From NCBI GenBank assembly GCA_947498455.1, contig CANMKK010000011.1, forward strand, positions 62,001-126,000: a stretch of DNA of 64,000 nucleotides, read 5' to 3'. Shown here piece after piece: positions 43,218 to 52,262 of this stretch; positions within the stretch are counted from its first letter, which is position 1; each line of letters begins with the position of its first letter. The notes under the pieces were generated by a model. The model saw only the letters and a program-made list of their open reading frames with translations. It was not told the origin of the DNA and made no database searches. The translations under genes were made by a program, and so were the position numbers. Source of the stretch: an uncultured Aquimarina sp. (GTDB lineage Bacteria; Bacteroidota; Bacteroidia; Flavobacteriales; Flavobacteriaceae).

Positions 43218-44924
43218 ATGGGAATAATAGATATAAAGCCATTATTGATAGGTATAATGATATCATCAATGACTATTGCACAACAAACGACAAACCAAGG
43301 TGTCAATTCAGGCACACAAGGAATCCACAATAGTTTTTATGGATACAAAGCAGGGGAAACAACAACCTCTAATCAGAATACTTTTGTAGGAAGTTTAGCA
43401 GGAGCCTGGAATACTACAGGAAGTAATAATTCTTTTTTAGGATATAATGCTGGTACCAAAAATACAACAGGTAGTTTTAATATGTTTATTGGATCATATG
43501 CAGGATTTCATAATTCATCAGGAACAAAAAACAGTTTTATTGGATACCAAGCAGGAGCTGGAAATACTATAGGAACAAGTAATCTTTTTTTGGGGTATTT
43601 TTCAGGTTATGGAAATAAAAATGGAGATAATAATACTTTTATAGGGGCATATTCAGGTAAAGAAAATGTGTCTGGAGAGGATAATATTTTTATAGGGACT
43701 TATGCAGGTTTTAGTAATACTAATACTTCCAAAAACATATATATAGGAAAAGATTCAGGAAGAAATAATGAAACTGGTTTTAATAATACATTTATAGGTA
43801 ATGGTGCTGGAAGATTAAATGTAAATGGAATTAATAATTTATTCTTAGGAGGAGATGCTGGGGAAGAAAGTACAGGATCAGATAATGTTTTTATTGGAAT
43901 TGGTGCAGGATTGGAAAATGGAGGGTCAGGTAATATTTTTATTGGTAATAGTGCAGGGCAATCTGCTCAAGGAGACGATAAACTATATATTGATAACTCT
44001 AATGCTATAACTCCGTTGATCTACGGAGATTTTGCAACGGATCAATTGGGGATTAATACTAATACAATTCCTGATGGATATAATTTTGCTGTGGGTGGTA
44101 GTGCTAGTATTAGTGAGCATGTTGATACTAAAACATTGACAGTAGGAGCTACCGAAACGGCTAATGATAACTGGAGGCCTTTTACGATAGGCAGAGAGGT
44201 GGAACCTGGAAGAAGGAATTTTAATTTCGTAGTTTCTCCTAATTCAGAAGGGGAAGAATATTTATCTTTTGGTATTGCTGATAAAAGAAAAGTTGGACGT
44301 CATTGGACAGCCATTTATGATAAGCAGACAACTTTTAGGTATAAAGATGCTAATGATAATGAAATATTTGGAGTATCACATATAGATCAAAATGACGAGG
44401 ACTTAACATTTCTTCATATGCCCAAGCCTAATTCTAAGGTAATAATTGGAGACTATGCAGGTTATTTGTCAGATCAAGGTCATAAACTAGTTGTAAAAGA
44501 AGGTACTGCCATGATCGAAGATGGGATCTTTACCAATGGTAGAATCGCAATAGGAACCACAGAGGCAGACGGTGACTATAAACTAACCGTAAAAGGAAAA
44601 ATCCATGTACAAGAAGTAAAAGTAGATTTACTTGGCCCACTTAGTGTTCCGGATTATGTATTTAAAGATGATTATGATTTAAAAACGTTGGATCAGGTAG
44701 AAGGGTATATCAATGAAGAGGGGCATCTTCCAAATATTCCATCTGCAGAAGAAATGGTAAAAGAAGGGATGAATCTAAAAGAAATGAACCTAAAACTACT
44801 AGAAAAAATAGAAGAACTAACATTATATACCATCGCTCAGGAAAAAGCAATCAAAGAACAAAAAGAAGCAAACAATAAGTTAGAAGAACGATTACAAAAA
44901 ATAGAAGCTTTATTAAAGAAATAG
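43218..44924 (+). CDS. Tail-fibre-like repeat protein with C-terminal coiled coil (TMF/S74-like region)
   Basis: This 568-residue protein has a signal-like N-terminus (MGIIDIKPLLIGIMISSMTI). From about residue 30 to 255 it carries about ten degenerate repeats of 22-24 residues with the pattern NTFVGSLAGAWNTTGSNNSF: a phenylalanine-glycine pair, then AG, then N-T-G-x-N. They resemble YadA-head or phage tail-fibre beta-rolls. The C-terminus has VDLLGPLSVPDYVFKDDYD, VEGYINEEGHLPNIPSAEE and a coiled coil, a module common in Bacteroidota after S74-like fibre domains. It is probably a trimeric surface fibre or adhesin. No T9SS sorting domain is visible. Confidence 0.7.
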   Translation: MGIIDIKPLLIGIMISSMTIAQQTTNQGVNSGTQGIHNSFYGYKAGETTTSNQNTFVGSLAGAWNTTGSNNSFLGYNAGTKNTTGSFNMFIGSYAGFHNSSGTKNSFIGYQAGAGNTIGTSNLFLGYFSGYGNKNGDNNTFIGAYSGKENVSGEDNIFIGTYAGFSNTNTSKNIYIGKDSGRNNETGFNNTFIGNGAGRLNVNGINNLFLGGDAGEESTGSDNVFIGIGAGLENGGSGNIFIGNSAGQSAQGDDKLYIDNSNAITPLIYGDFATDQLGINTNTIPDGYNFAVGGSASISEHVDTKTLTVGATETANDNWRPFTIGREVEPGRRNFNFVVSPNSEGEEYLSFGIADKRKVGRHWTAIYDKQTTFRYKDANDNEIFGVSHIDQNDEDLTFLHMPKPNSKVIIGDYAGYLSDQGHKLVVKEGTAMIEDGIFTNGRIAIGTTEADGDYKLTVKGKIHVQEVKVDLLGPLSVPDYVFKDDYDLKTLDQVEGYINEEGHLPNIPSAEEMVKEGMNLKEMNLKLLEKIEELTLYTIAQEKAIKEQKEANNKLEERLQKIEALLKK

Positions 44925-45163
44925 AGACGGGATTTAAATAAGATATTTCAAATTTTTTAATGTCTGGTATGTCACCCTGAGCTTGTCGAAGGGATTTTAA
45001 CGGTAATTTGCTTCGACAGGCTCAGCATGACTATGAATATTATAAATAGAATCAATTGATAACAGATATCTTGAGTATGGATTTTCAGAAAGCTACTAGA
45101 GAAAATTTGTGTCGAAATCGAATTATATAAGTTTTTTTAATACAGGGAAAAATTATAAATAAT
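44925..45163 (+). other. Intergenic region with a REP-like palindrome
   Basis: This gap of 239 bases separates the fibre-like gene from the lipoprotein gene. It contains the imperfect palindrome at 44971-45031 and AT-rich DNA without a convincing reading frame or full promoter match. Confidence 0.5.
44971..45031. repeat. REP-like imperfect palindrome
   Basis: Left arm GTCACCCTGAGCTTGTCGAA continuing to GGG (44971-44993), and right arm CTTCGACAGGCTCAGCATGA continuing to C (45011-45031), with a 17-base loop. Over the 21 paired positions 18 match. Its GC content is far above the surroundings. The CTTCGACAAGCTCAG-type core is widespread as an intergenic repeat in bacteria, including this phylum. 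It can also fold as a transcript hairpin after the fibre gene. Confidence 0.75.
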
Positions 45164-45757
45164 ATGAGCATACTAAAGAATATTTCTTTCTTTCTAATAG
45201 GAGTACTATTACTTTCTTCCTGCCAAAAAGAGAAAAAGCAACCCCAATCCAAAATTGAATACAAGCTTTTCAATTTAGAACAGGCAGGTTGGAAATCGAA
45301 GGCAGTTTCACATTTTTTTAGCGAGATAGAATATAAAGCAACCTTAGTACCCTTACAATATTACATCCTAAAAAATGAAGGCAATTCAGATTTAGAAAAA
45401 GTAGATTCTATTTATAATTCTGTAAAAAACGAACGGGTGTTGGAAATAGAATTCCAACATGAGAAAGAAGATGATTTATTAAAATCAGAGTATACCAATC
45501 GTAATTATGAAGAATCCGTAAAATATATGTCTTTTTATATCGAAAAAGATTTCAAAGTAGTCACCCAATCAGGAGATACCATTAATTGCTCCGGAGTCAC
45601 CTTTGAGCGTAATTTTAAGGTAGCCCCTTTTAAGCGGTTACTATTGCATTTTGGAGGCATCCCAGAAGAAGAAAATATCCAGTTACTCTATAACGACCAG
45701 TTATTCGGCAACGGTTTAATGAAATTTAAGTTTACAGAAACACCTATAAAGTTATAA
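45164..45757 (+). CDS. Predicted lipoprotein of unknown function
   Basis: This 197-residue protein has a lipoprotein signal (MSILKNISFFLIGVLLLSSC, acceptor cysteine at residue 20) followed by a lysine/glutamine-rich linker KEKKQPQSKIEY. The mature domain is acidic, with HEKEDDLLKSEYTNRNYEES, YMSFYIEKDFKVVTQSGDTI and GVTFERNFKVAPFKRLLLHF, but no family I recognise. It lies 12 bases upstream of the giant YD-type gene and is probably co-transcribed, so it may assist its export, surface attachment or folding. Confidence 0.68.
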   Translation: MSILKNISFFLIGVLLLSSCQKEKKQPQSKIEYKLFNLEQAGWKSKAVSHFFSEIEYKATLVPLQYYILKNEGNSDLEKVDSIYNSVKNERVLEIEFQHEKEDDLLKSEYTNRNYEESVKYMSFYIEKDFKVVTQSGDTINCSGVTFERNFKVAPFKRLLLHFGGIPEEENIQLLYNDQLFGNGLMKFKFTETPIKL

Positions 45758-45769
45758 CACCTACGTGAT

Positions 45770-48700
45770 ATGATCAATACAATTCGAAAAAGTAAGGTTA
45801 CCAAAGTGATAGCAAGCTATCTGGCCATACAGCTGATAGTACAGATGGTACAACCTATGCAACTCTGGGCATTAACCAGTGGACCATCGCAACCAGAGTT
45901 TAATTCTTTTACGCCAATCGGTACCTCTGATATGGTGAATTTATCATCAGGGAATTTTAATTATAATATCCCGATTATGGATGTAGGGGGATATCCATTA
46001 AACTTAGCCTATGACTCCGGAGTAACTATGGATCAGGAAGCTTCATGGACAGGATTAGGGTGGAACCTTAATGTAGGGCAAATAGCGAGGAATGTACGTG
46101 GGTTACCTGATGATTTTGATGGGGATCTTATGCGGTATGAGAATAATATGAAAACGAATAAAACCTATGGAGCAGTTTTTGGTGTAGGAGGATATGTTTT
46201 TGGAAATAGCACTATAGGTCTTAATGCAGGGTTAGGAATTCAGTATAATAATTATAATGGAATATCTTTTATGCCTTCTTTTGGGATGAGTTTTAATGTA
46301 CATGATAATGTATCCTTGGGATTTAATATTACAGGATCAGATACCGATGGAGTTAGTATAAGCCCTAGTTTGTCCTTACATTCCAAGAGAAGTAAAGCAC
46401 ATAAAAATAATTATAACATAGGAAGCTCATTAGGGGTTAGTTATAATTCTATGCAAGGACTTTCTTCAATGGGAATATCTGTAAGAGCTACAGAAAATAA
46501 AGGAAAAAATCCAGGAATGTATAATTTTTCTAGCTCCAGATCTTTTGTCAATAACACATATACCCCTACCAAAAGAACGGCCTATGCGAATTATAATGCA
46601 TCAATCAAAGCCGCAGTAGGTGGAGAGGTTTTTGGTATAGAAGCACAAGGAGACCTTCAGGGATATGCAAGCTTTCAGAAGATAAAAGAAAGTGAAAAGA
46701 ATAAGTATGAAAGTGCCTTTGGATATGAACATACAGAAAAAGCTTCGCGTCAAGATATTATTGATTTTAATAGAGAAAAAGACAGAGCTGTAAATGAAGG
46801 AACACAAGTACTTCCGGTAACTAATTATACGTATGATTTATACGCAATACAAGGACAAGGAATTGGAGGACAGTTCAGACCATTTAGGAGTCAGGTAAGT
46901 TATGTATTTGATCAATATATATCGGATGTAGGTAGTGGAGCGAATTTAGGATTAGAGTTTGGAGCGGGAAATTTAGTACACGGAGGAGTAGATTTTAGAA
47001 CAAATGAATCTTCAAGTTATACAGGACTCTGGTCTACTAAGAATAACGCAATCTCTCATTTAGAAGAAAAAACAGCAAACAATAAACCTGATTATCAAAA
47101 AGTATACTTTAAGAAAGTAGGTGAAATGAATATTGATAAAGAAATCAATACAGAAATTTCATTATTCGAAGAAGGTTTATCAGCATATGATCCGATAAGA
47201 ATTGGGCTAGGAGGAAAAGGAAATGGTTTTTTTGCACGTAATGAATATGAAGCAAAAAAGACAGCTTTAGGCTTAGATATGAATCCAATAGGGTCACTAA
47301 CTAAACCCTTAAAAAGAGAAAATAGAATACTGACAGGAGATGCTATACAAAAAAGAACAGTAGAACAGATCATGACGTATGGTAATGCCTATGATCGTGG
47401 ATTGTTGAGCAGGTACATAGGAACAGGAGAAGATCTAAAAAGGCATCATACAGCGGGGATTAGTGTATTACAGAAAGATGGTTCCAGATATATATACGGA
47501 AAAGCGGCTTATAATATCAAAAAAGTAGAAGCAACATTTAATGTTTCGGGACGTACGCCAATTTGTAATTCTAATGTTTCAGGATTAATAACATATGCTC
47601 CTGATAGAGATAACTCTGATAGAAACACCCAAGGAAACGAATATTTTAATAGAATAACGACCCCTGCCTATGCACATACCTATTTATTATCTTCAGTAGT
47701 ATCATCAGATTATGAAGATTTAAAAAATGATGGTCCGACCGATGATGACCTAGGAGCCTACACAAAATTTACATATGTTAATAAAGGAGCCCGTCAAGGA
47801 GGAGTGTATAAATGGAGAATTCCTTTTCAGGAGAATACGGCATCCTATAATGAGGGATTAAAATCAGACGCTACGGATGATATGGGAAGTTATATCTATG
47901 GCGAAAAAGAATTGCTCTATGCACACACAATAGAAACTAAAACACACGTGGCTCGATTCTACCTATCACCAAGAAAAGACAGTTACGGGGTTAAAGGCGA
48001 AAATGGAGGATTAGATCTAGATGCATCAATGTATCAATTGGATAGGGTTGCATTATACTCTAAACCAGAGTATAAAGCCAATGGTGATAGTGCAGAACCC
48101 ATTAAGGTAGCACATTTTGAGTATGATTATTCGTTAGTACCTAATACACCAAACTCTACTGCAGATACTAAGGGGAAACTAACCCTTAAAAAAGTATATT
48201 TCACCTATCGGGGTTCAGATATGGGGCGTTATACACCATATACATTTACCTATGATGATTTTAACCCGTCCTATAATCTAAAAAATTATGATATATGGGG
48301 GAATTATAAAGAAGGAAACACAGGGTGTCAATTAAATGATCCATTAACCGTTGCTGAGTTTCCTTATACAAAGCAAGATAAAGAAACTATAGATAGAAAT
48401 GTAAGAGCGTGGACGTTAAAATCTATAGGACTGCCATCAGGAGGTCGATTAGATATCGAAACAGAATCCGATGACTACCAATATGTACAAGATAAGCAGA
48501 CGATGCAAATGTTTAAGGTTGTTGGGGCTGGTGGAGTAGTTACTAGTGATGTAATTGATAGCAGAACATTAAACAACACACATTTATATAATACTGCATT
48601 AGTAGGACCAGGAAACAATATTTCTCACCTATATGTTGAAATTCCGAGTGAGGTAACAGAAGATCAGTTCAGAAATAAAATGATTGCCCCTTTAATAGAT

Positions 48701-51700
48701 CAGCCGGTTTATTTTAGGTTTCTATTAAATATAAGAAAAGAAGGTGCTTTAGGTAGCATAAAAAATGATGCATCTTTTGATTACGTTACCGGATATCTTT
48801 TTATAGATACTCTAGAAAGCTGCACAGTATTTTCAAATAATAATAAAAAATATGCAGCCATTCCAATACAAAAATCCTCTATAGAAGGTAGGCATCAAGA
48901 TCAGGACATTAACCCAATCAGTAAAGCAGGACTTAATTTTGCAAGAAAATATCTAAATGAAATAGCTTATTCCAGTGTAAATAACAAAGGAGTTAAGAGT
49001 GATGACCCATTAGATGTATTAAACAAACTATTAGGGAGTTTAGAATCCAGCATTAATTTATTTCAGGCACCATATACCGAATTAGTAAGAGCACATTGTG
49101 CACGTCGATTTATTAGCAATAAATCGTGGATACGTTTAATGAGTTCATCAACCAATAAATTAGGTGGTGGTTCCAGAGTAAAATCCATACAGATGCATGA
49201 TCAATGGGATGTAATGACCAATCGTACGGATATTACTCCGGATAACCCAATATATGGTCAATTTTACGGACAGCAGTATACCTATGAGTTGGATAACCAA
49301 ACTTCTAGTGGAGTAGCAACATATGAACCATTAATGAGTAAGGAAAATCCTTTTGTAAAACCAATTTTCGAAACTGCTAGGAAAGGAAAACTATTAGCAC
49401 CAGAAGAAGATAATTATGTAGAAAAACCCTTTGGAGAATCATTCTTTCCTTCTCCATCCGTAACCTATAGTAGAGTAGTGGTAAAAAATCTACCAAGAAA
49501 GAGAACTACTTCAGCAGGAGATGAAGTAGAAGTAAAGAAACATGCTACAGGTCAAGTGGTCAATGAATTTTTTACAACTTTTAATTATCCGACCGTTGTA
49601 GATCATACACCACTTGATGTCCGAAAAAACCCTGGGCAAAAAATACCAAATCCAGTATATGTCAGCGAGCATAAAGAAATGGCATTATCGCAAGGGTTTA
49701 CCATACATACCAATGATATGAACGGTAAAACCAAAAGACAACTGGTATATGCCGAAGGACAAAAATCTCCTATATCAGGTGTTGAATATGTGTATCAGGA
49801 ACGTGATAAGCAAGAATATAAAGAGTTACCAATACGAGGAAAACTGAATAATGTAGTTAAAGTAATTGATCAGAATGGAACTATAACAGAGAAATTAATA
49901 GGAGTAGAGTTTGATGTAATCAATGATTTTAGGCAAAATGGATCATCCTATTCTTCAGTAGGATTTGACTTTAATATTGGATCATTTTTAGCCGCTATTT
50001 TCCCGGTAATTGTTCCAATGCCTTTACCGAATGTTGCAGAACATAGCGATGAGATGAAATCCACATCTACTACCAAGGTGATACACTCTACAGGAATCCT
50101 AAAAGAAAAAATAGCCTTTGATCTTGGATCAAAAGTAGCTACTAAAAACTTGGCCTGGGATGCTAATACCGGTGATGTATTGATTACCGAAACCGTAAAT
50201 GAATATGGAGACCAATATTACAATCTTAACTATCCGGCATATTGGGCATATAAAGGAATGGGGCAAGCATCACAAAATCTCGGATTAGAGTGGGGCGCAG
50301 AACCAGTAGGGAATTACTATAGATTAAAACAAAATGCCAATGTAGCAAGTACCATTAATGCTATAAAGTATCTAACAGACGGAGATGAAGTAGAAGCGTT
50401 GTATATTGTATTAAATGGAGGAATACCAGAAGCCAAAGGCGAAACACTATGGGTTACAAATACAGGTAATAATGGAGACAATTCTTTTCAGTTAATTACC
50501 AGAGAAGGTAAACTTTGGGAAGATGAAGAACGTATAGGAGACATATTAAACCTAAAAGTAGTACGCTCAGGATATCGCAATCAGCAGAGCGCATCTATGG
50601 CGTCTATGACCTTGATGAAAAACCCAATTGATCTTGCAGAAGCGAATAATGATAAATTACCATCATTTGATGCCAATGACTGGGATGACTATCGTATAGT
50701 AAATACCTCTGCGGTAGAATATAGCGATTTATGGGCAACACAGTGTGAGGTAGGATTACCCAAGTTCGAACTACCAGAGGATATTCCATATATCGATCAG
50801 GATTCTTATACAGACGTGATTTGTTTTAATCCATATATATATAATGTACGTGGAGATTGGAGAGCAAAACGCTCCTACGCATACCTCACAGGAAGAAAAG
50901 CAGGAGACACCCCAAAACTACGTAAAGATGGATTCTTTACAGATTATAAACCATTATATACACCAGCTAATGATGGTAATGGGTGGCAATTAAACGAACA
51001 AAATAAAGAGCGTTGGACCTTTGCCAGTGCTGTAACTCAGTACAGCCCGTATGGAGCAGAGTTAGAAAACAAAGACGCATTAAATCGGTATTCTTCTGCA
51101 CAGTATGGATATAACTATACCTTACCAACAGCAGTAAGCTCTAATAGTAAGTATCAATCCATGGGATTTGATGGGTTCGAGGATTATGTAAGTACTGATA
51201 CGACCAAGGATCACTTTGGGTTTAAAGCCTGGGAAGCAGAAAATCCGGGAAGCTATACCACCAAAACCTCTCATACCGGTACTGCGAGTATTGCAGTACC
51301 CGCAGGAGGAAAAGCAACTTTGACTACCCGATTGGTGCCATGCCCCGATGGAAGCCCGATTGCAGTAGATGATACAGTAGGTTTAAAAACAGGTGAAACA
51401 ATTACTGTTCCCGTAACGGATAATGATAATTTTGGAATAAACGGCCCTTCTGAGAATTCTATAACCATTACTAGAGTACCACAAAAAGGAACTGCCGAAG
51501 TAGATGATAATGGAACACCAACGGATCCTAAGGACGATACAATTATATATACGGCGAATCAGGGATCCGGAGGAAATGATACCCTACAATATGAAATCTG
51601 TGATAGCAGTTGTACCGCCGATGGAAAAGGGGATTGTGATACCGCGGTAGTGAATTTTGCTATAGAAGCCGTTTGTCCAGATTCGAGTAGTAACTGCCAA

Positions 51701-52228
51701 TATCCTAGATGTGATTGTAATACTAGTCCATATTCAGGAGTAAAGGTAAATAGAAATTTTGCTGGAATACGGAAAGAATTTGTTGGCATAGAAGGAGCTC
51801 AGGGGCGTTATTGTCACGCTCGTAAGATACATATTCCTCTTGTAGGATATCCAAATGAAACTATTCCATATAAAATAGAATTTCTCACTATTGAAACAGA
51901 AGGAAGTTCTGTAATTGTTGGTGGTCAAGAAGTTATGAATAGTAATAATGGGAATACAGGGCCTTATGAATCAACAATACTTTTAGATGTAAATGGTAGA
52001 CGTACTATAGAACTATTTATAGGAGTTGCAGAGAGGGCAAGAACTGGGTCTTCTGATCGCTATGCTAAAATACGTTTTCAAATATTAGGGGATAGAGCAA
52101 ATCAATCCATTCCTATTGTTGTAGATTTTTGTAATCCGTTTGAGGGATGTTCTTCCGATCATGTCTATCAGGGAGAAGATTGGATACCTTATAATGATTA
52201 TAGCTTAGAAGGACCTAATTGTCGTTAG
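45770..52228 (+). CDS. Giant YD/RHS-type secreted protein (2,152 residues) with C-terminal Ig/cadherin-like domain
   Basis: The protein starts with a basic n-region and a hydrophobic stretch (KVIASYLAIQLIVQMVQPMQ), ending LWALT, a likely signal peptide. Right after it comes VNLSSGNFNYNIPIMDVGGY and WTGLGWNLNVGQIARNVRG (about residues 57-110), which is how Bacteroidota RHS/YD-shell proteins begin. A glycine/serine-rich segment at about 120-265 looks like beta-barrel strands. YD-like repeats are scattered through the middle. A region at about 1860-1995 (SPIAVDDTVGLKTGETITVP, VTDND, DDTIIYTANQGSGGNDTLQY) is a bacterial Ig/cadherin-like domain, followed by a Cys-rich end (SNCQYPRCDCNTSPY). There is no T9SS sorting domain. 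Confidence 0.75.
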   Translation: MINTIRKSKVTKVIASYLAIQLIVQMVQPMQLWALTSGPSQPEFNSFTPIGTSDMVNLSSGNFNYNIPIMDVGGYPLNLAYDSGVTMDQEASWTGLGWNLNVGQIARNVRGLPDDFDGDLMRYENNMKTNKTYGAVFGVGGYVFGNSTIGLNAGLGIQYNNYNGISFMPSFGMSFNVHDNVSLGFNITGSDTDGVSISPSLSLHSKRSKAHKNNYNIGSSLGVSYNSMQGLSSMGISVRATENKGKNPGMYNFSSSRSFVNNTYTPTKRTAYANYNASIKAAVGGEVFGIEAQGDLQGYASFQKIKESEKNKYESAFGYEHTEKASRQDIIDFNREKDRAVNEGTQVLPVTNYTYDLYAIQGQGIGGQFRPFRSQVSYVFDQYISDVGSGANLGLEFGAGNLVHGGVDFRTNESSSYTGLWSTKNNAISHLEEKTANNKPDYQKVYFKKVGEMNIDKEINTEISLFEEGLSAYDPIRIGLGGKGNGFFARNEYEAKKTALGLDMNPIGSLTKPLKRENRILTGDAIQKRTVEQIMTYGNAYDRGLLSRYIGTGEDLKRHHTAGISVLQKDGSRYIYGKAAYNIKKVEATFNVSGRTPICNSNVSGLITYAPDRDNSDRNTQGNEYFNRITTPAYAHTYLLSSVVSSDYEDLKNDGPTDDDLGAYTKFTYVNKGARQGGVYKWRIPFQENTASYNEGLKSDATDDMGSYIYGEKELLYAHTIETKTHVARFYLSPRKDSYGVKGENGGLDLDASMYQLDRVALYSKPEYKANGDSAEPIKVAHFEYDYSLVPNTPNSTADTKGKLTLKKVYFTYRGSDMGRYTPYTFTYDDFNPSYNLKNYDIWGNYKEGNTGCQLNDPLTVAEFPYTKQDKETIDRNVRAWTLKSIGLPSGGRLDIETESDDYQYVQDKQTMQMFKVVGAGGVVTSDVIDSRTLNNTHLYNTALVGPGNNISHLYVEIPSEVTEDQFRNKMIAPLIDQPVYFRFLLNIRKEGALGSIKNDASFDYVTGYLFIDTLESCTVFSNNNKKYAAIPIQKSSIEGRHQDQDINPISKAGLNFARKYLNEIAYSSVNNKGVKSDDPLDVLNKLLGSLESSINLFQAPYTELVRAHCARRFISNKSWIRLMSSSTNKLGGGSRVKSIQMHDQWDVMTNRTDITPDNPIYGQFYGQQYTYELDNQTSSGVATYEPLMSKENPFVKPIFETARKGKLLAPEEDNYVEKPFGESFFPSPSVTYSRVVVKNLPRKRTTSAGDEVEVKKHATGQVVNEFFTTFNYPTVVDHTPLDVRKNPGQKIPNPVYVSEHKEMALSQGFTIHTNDMNGKTKRQLVYAEGQKSPISGVEYVYQERDKQEYKELPIRGKLNNVVKVIDQNGTITEKLIGVEFDVINDFRQNGSSYSSVGFDFNIGSFLAAIFPVIVPMPLPNVAEHSDEMKSTSTTKVIHSTGILKEKIAFDLGSKVATKNLAWDANTGDVLITETVNEYGDQYYNLNYPAYWAYKGMGQASQNLGLEWGAEPVGNYYRLKQNANVASTINAIKYLTDGDEVEALYIVLNGGIPEAKGETLWVTNTGNNGDNSFQLITREGKLWEDEERIGDILNLKVVRSGYRNQQSASMASMTLMKNPIDLAEANNDKLPSFDANDWDDYRIVNTSAVEYSDLWATQCEVGLPKFELPEDIPYIDQDSYTDVICFNPYIYNVRGDWRAKRSYAYLTGRKAGDTPKLRKDGFFTDYKPLYTPANDGNGWQLNEQNKERWTFASAVTQYSPYGAELENKDALNRYSSAQYGYNYTLPTAVSSNSKYQSMGFDGFEDYVSTDTTKDHFGFKAWEAENPGSYTTKTSHTGTASIAVPAGGKATLTTRLVPCPDGSPIAVDDTVGLKTGETITVPVTDNDNFGINGPSENSITITRVPQKGTAEVDDNGTPTDPKDDTIIYTANQGSGGNDTLQYEICDSSCTADGKGDCDTAVVNFAIEAVCPDSSSNCQYPRCDCNTSPYSGVKVNRNFAGIRKEFVGIEGAQGRYCHARKIHIPLVGYPNETIPYKIEFLTIETEGSSVIVGGQEVMNSNNGNTGPYESTILLDVNGRRTIELFIGVAERARTGSSDRYAKIRFQILGDRANQSIPIVVDFCNPFEGCSSDHVYQGEDWIPYNDYSLEGPNCR

Positions 52229-52262
52229 AAATCAATAAATATATTAAAAAGATAGTTATACA

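Noticed and set aside
43305..43980. Tandem DNA repeat array in the fibre-like gene
   Set aside because: The repeats are protein-level only (22-24 residues, degenerate at the DNA level), so they are part of the coding sequence rather than a DNA repeat element.
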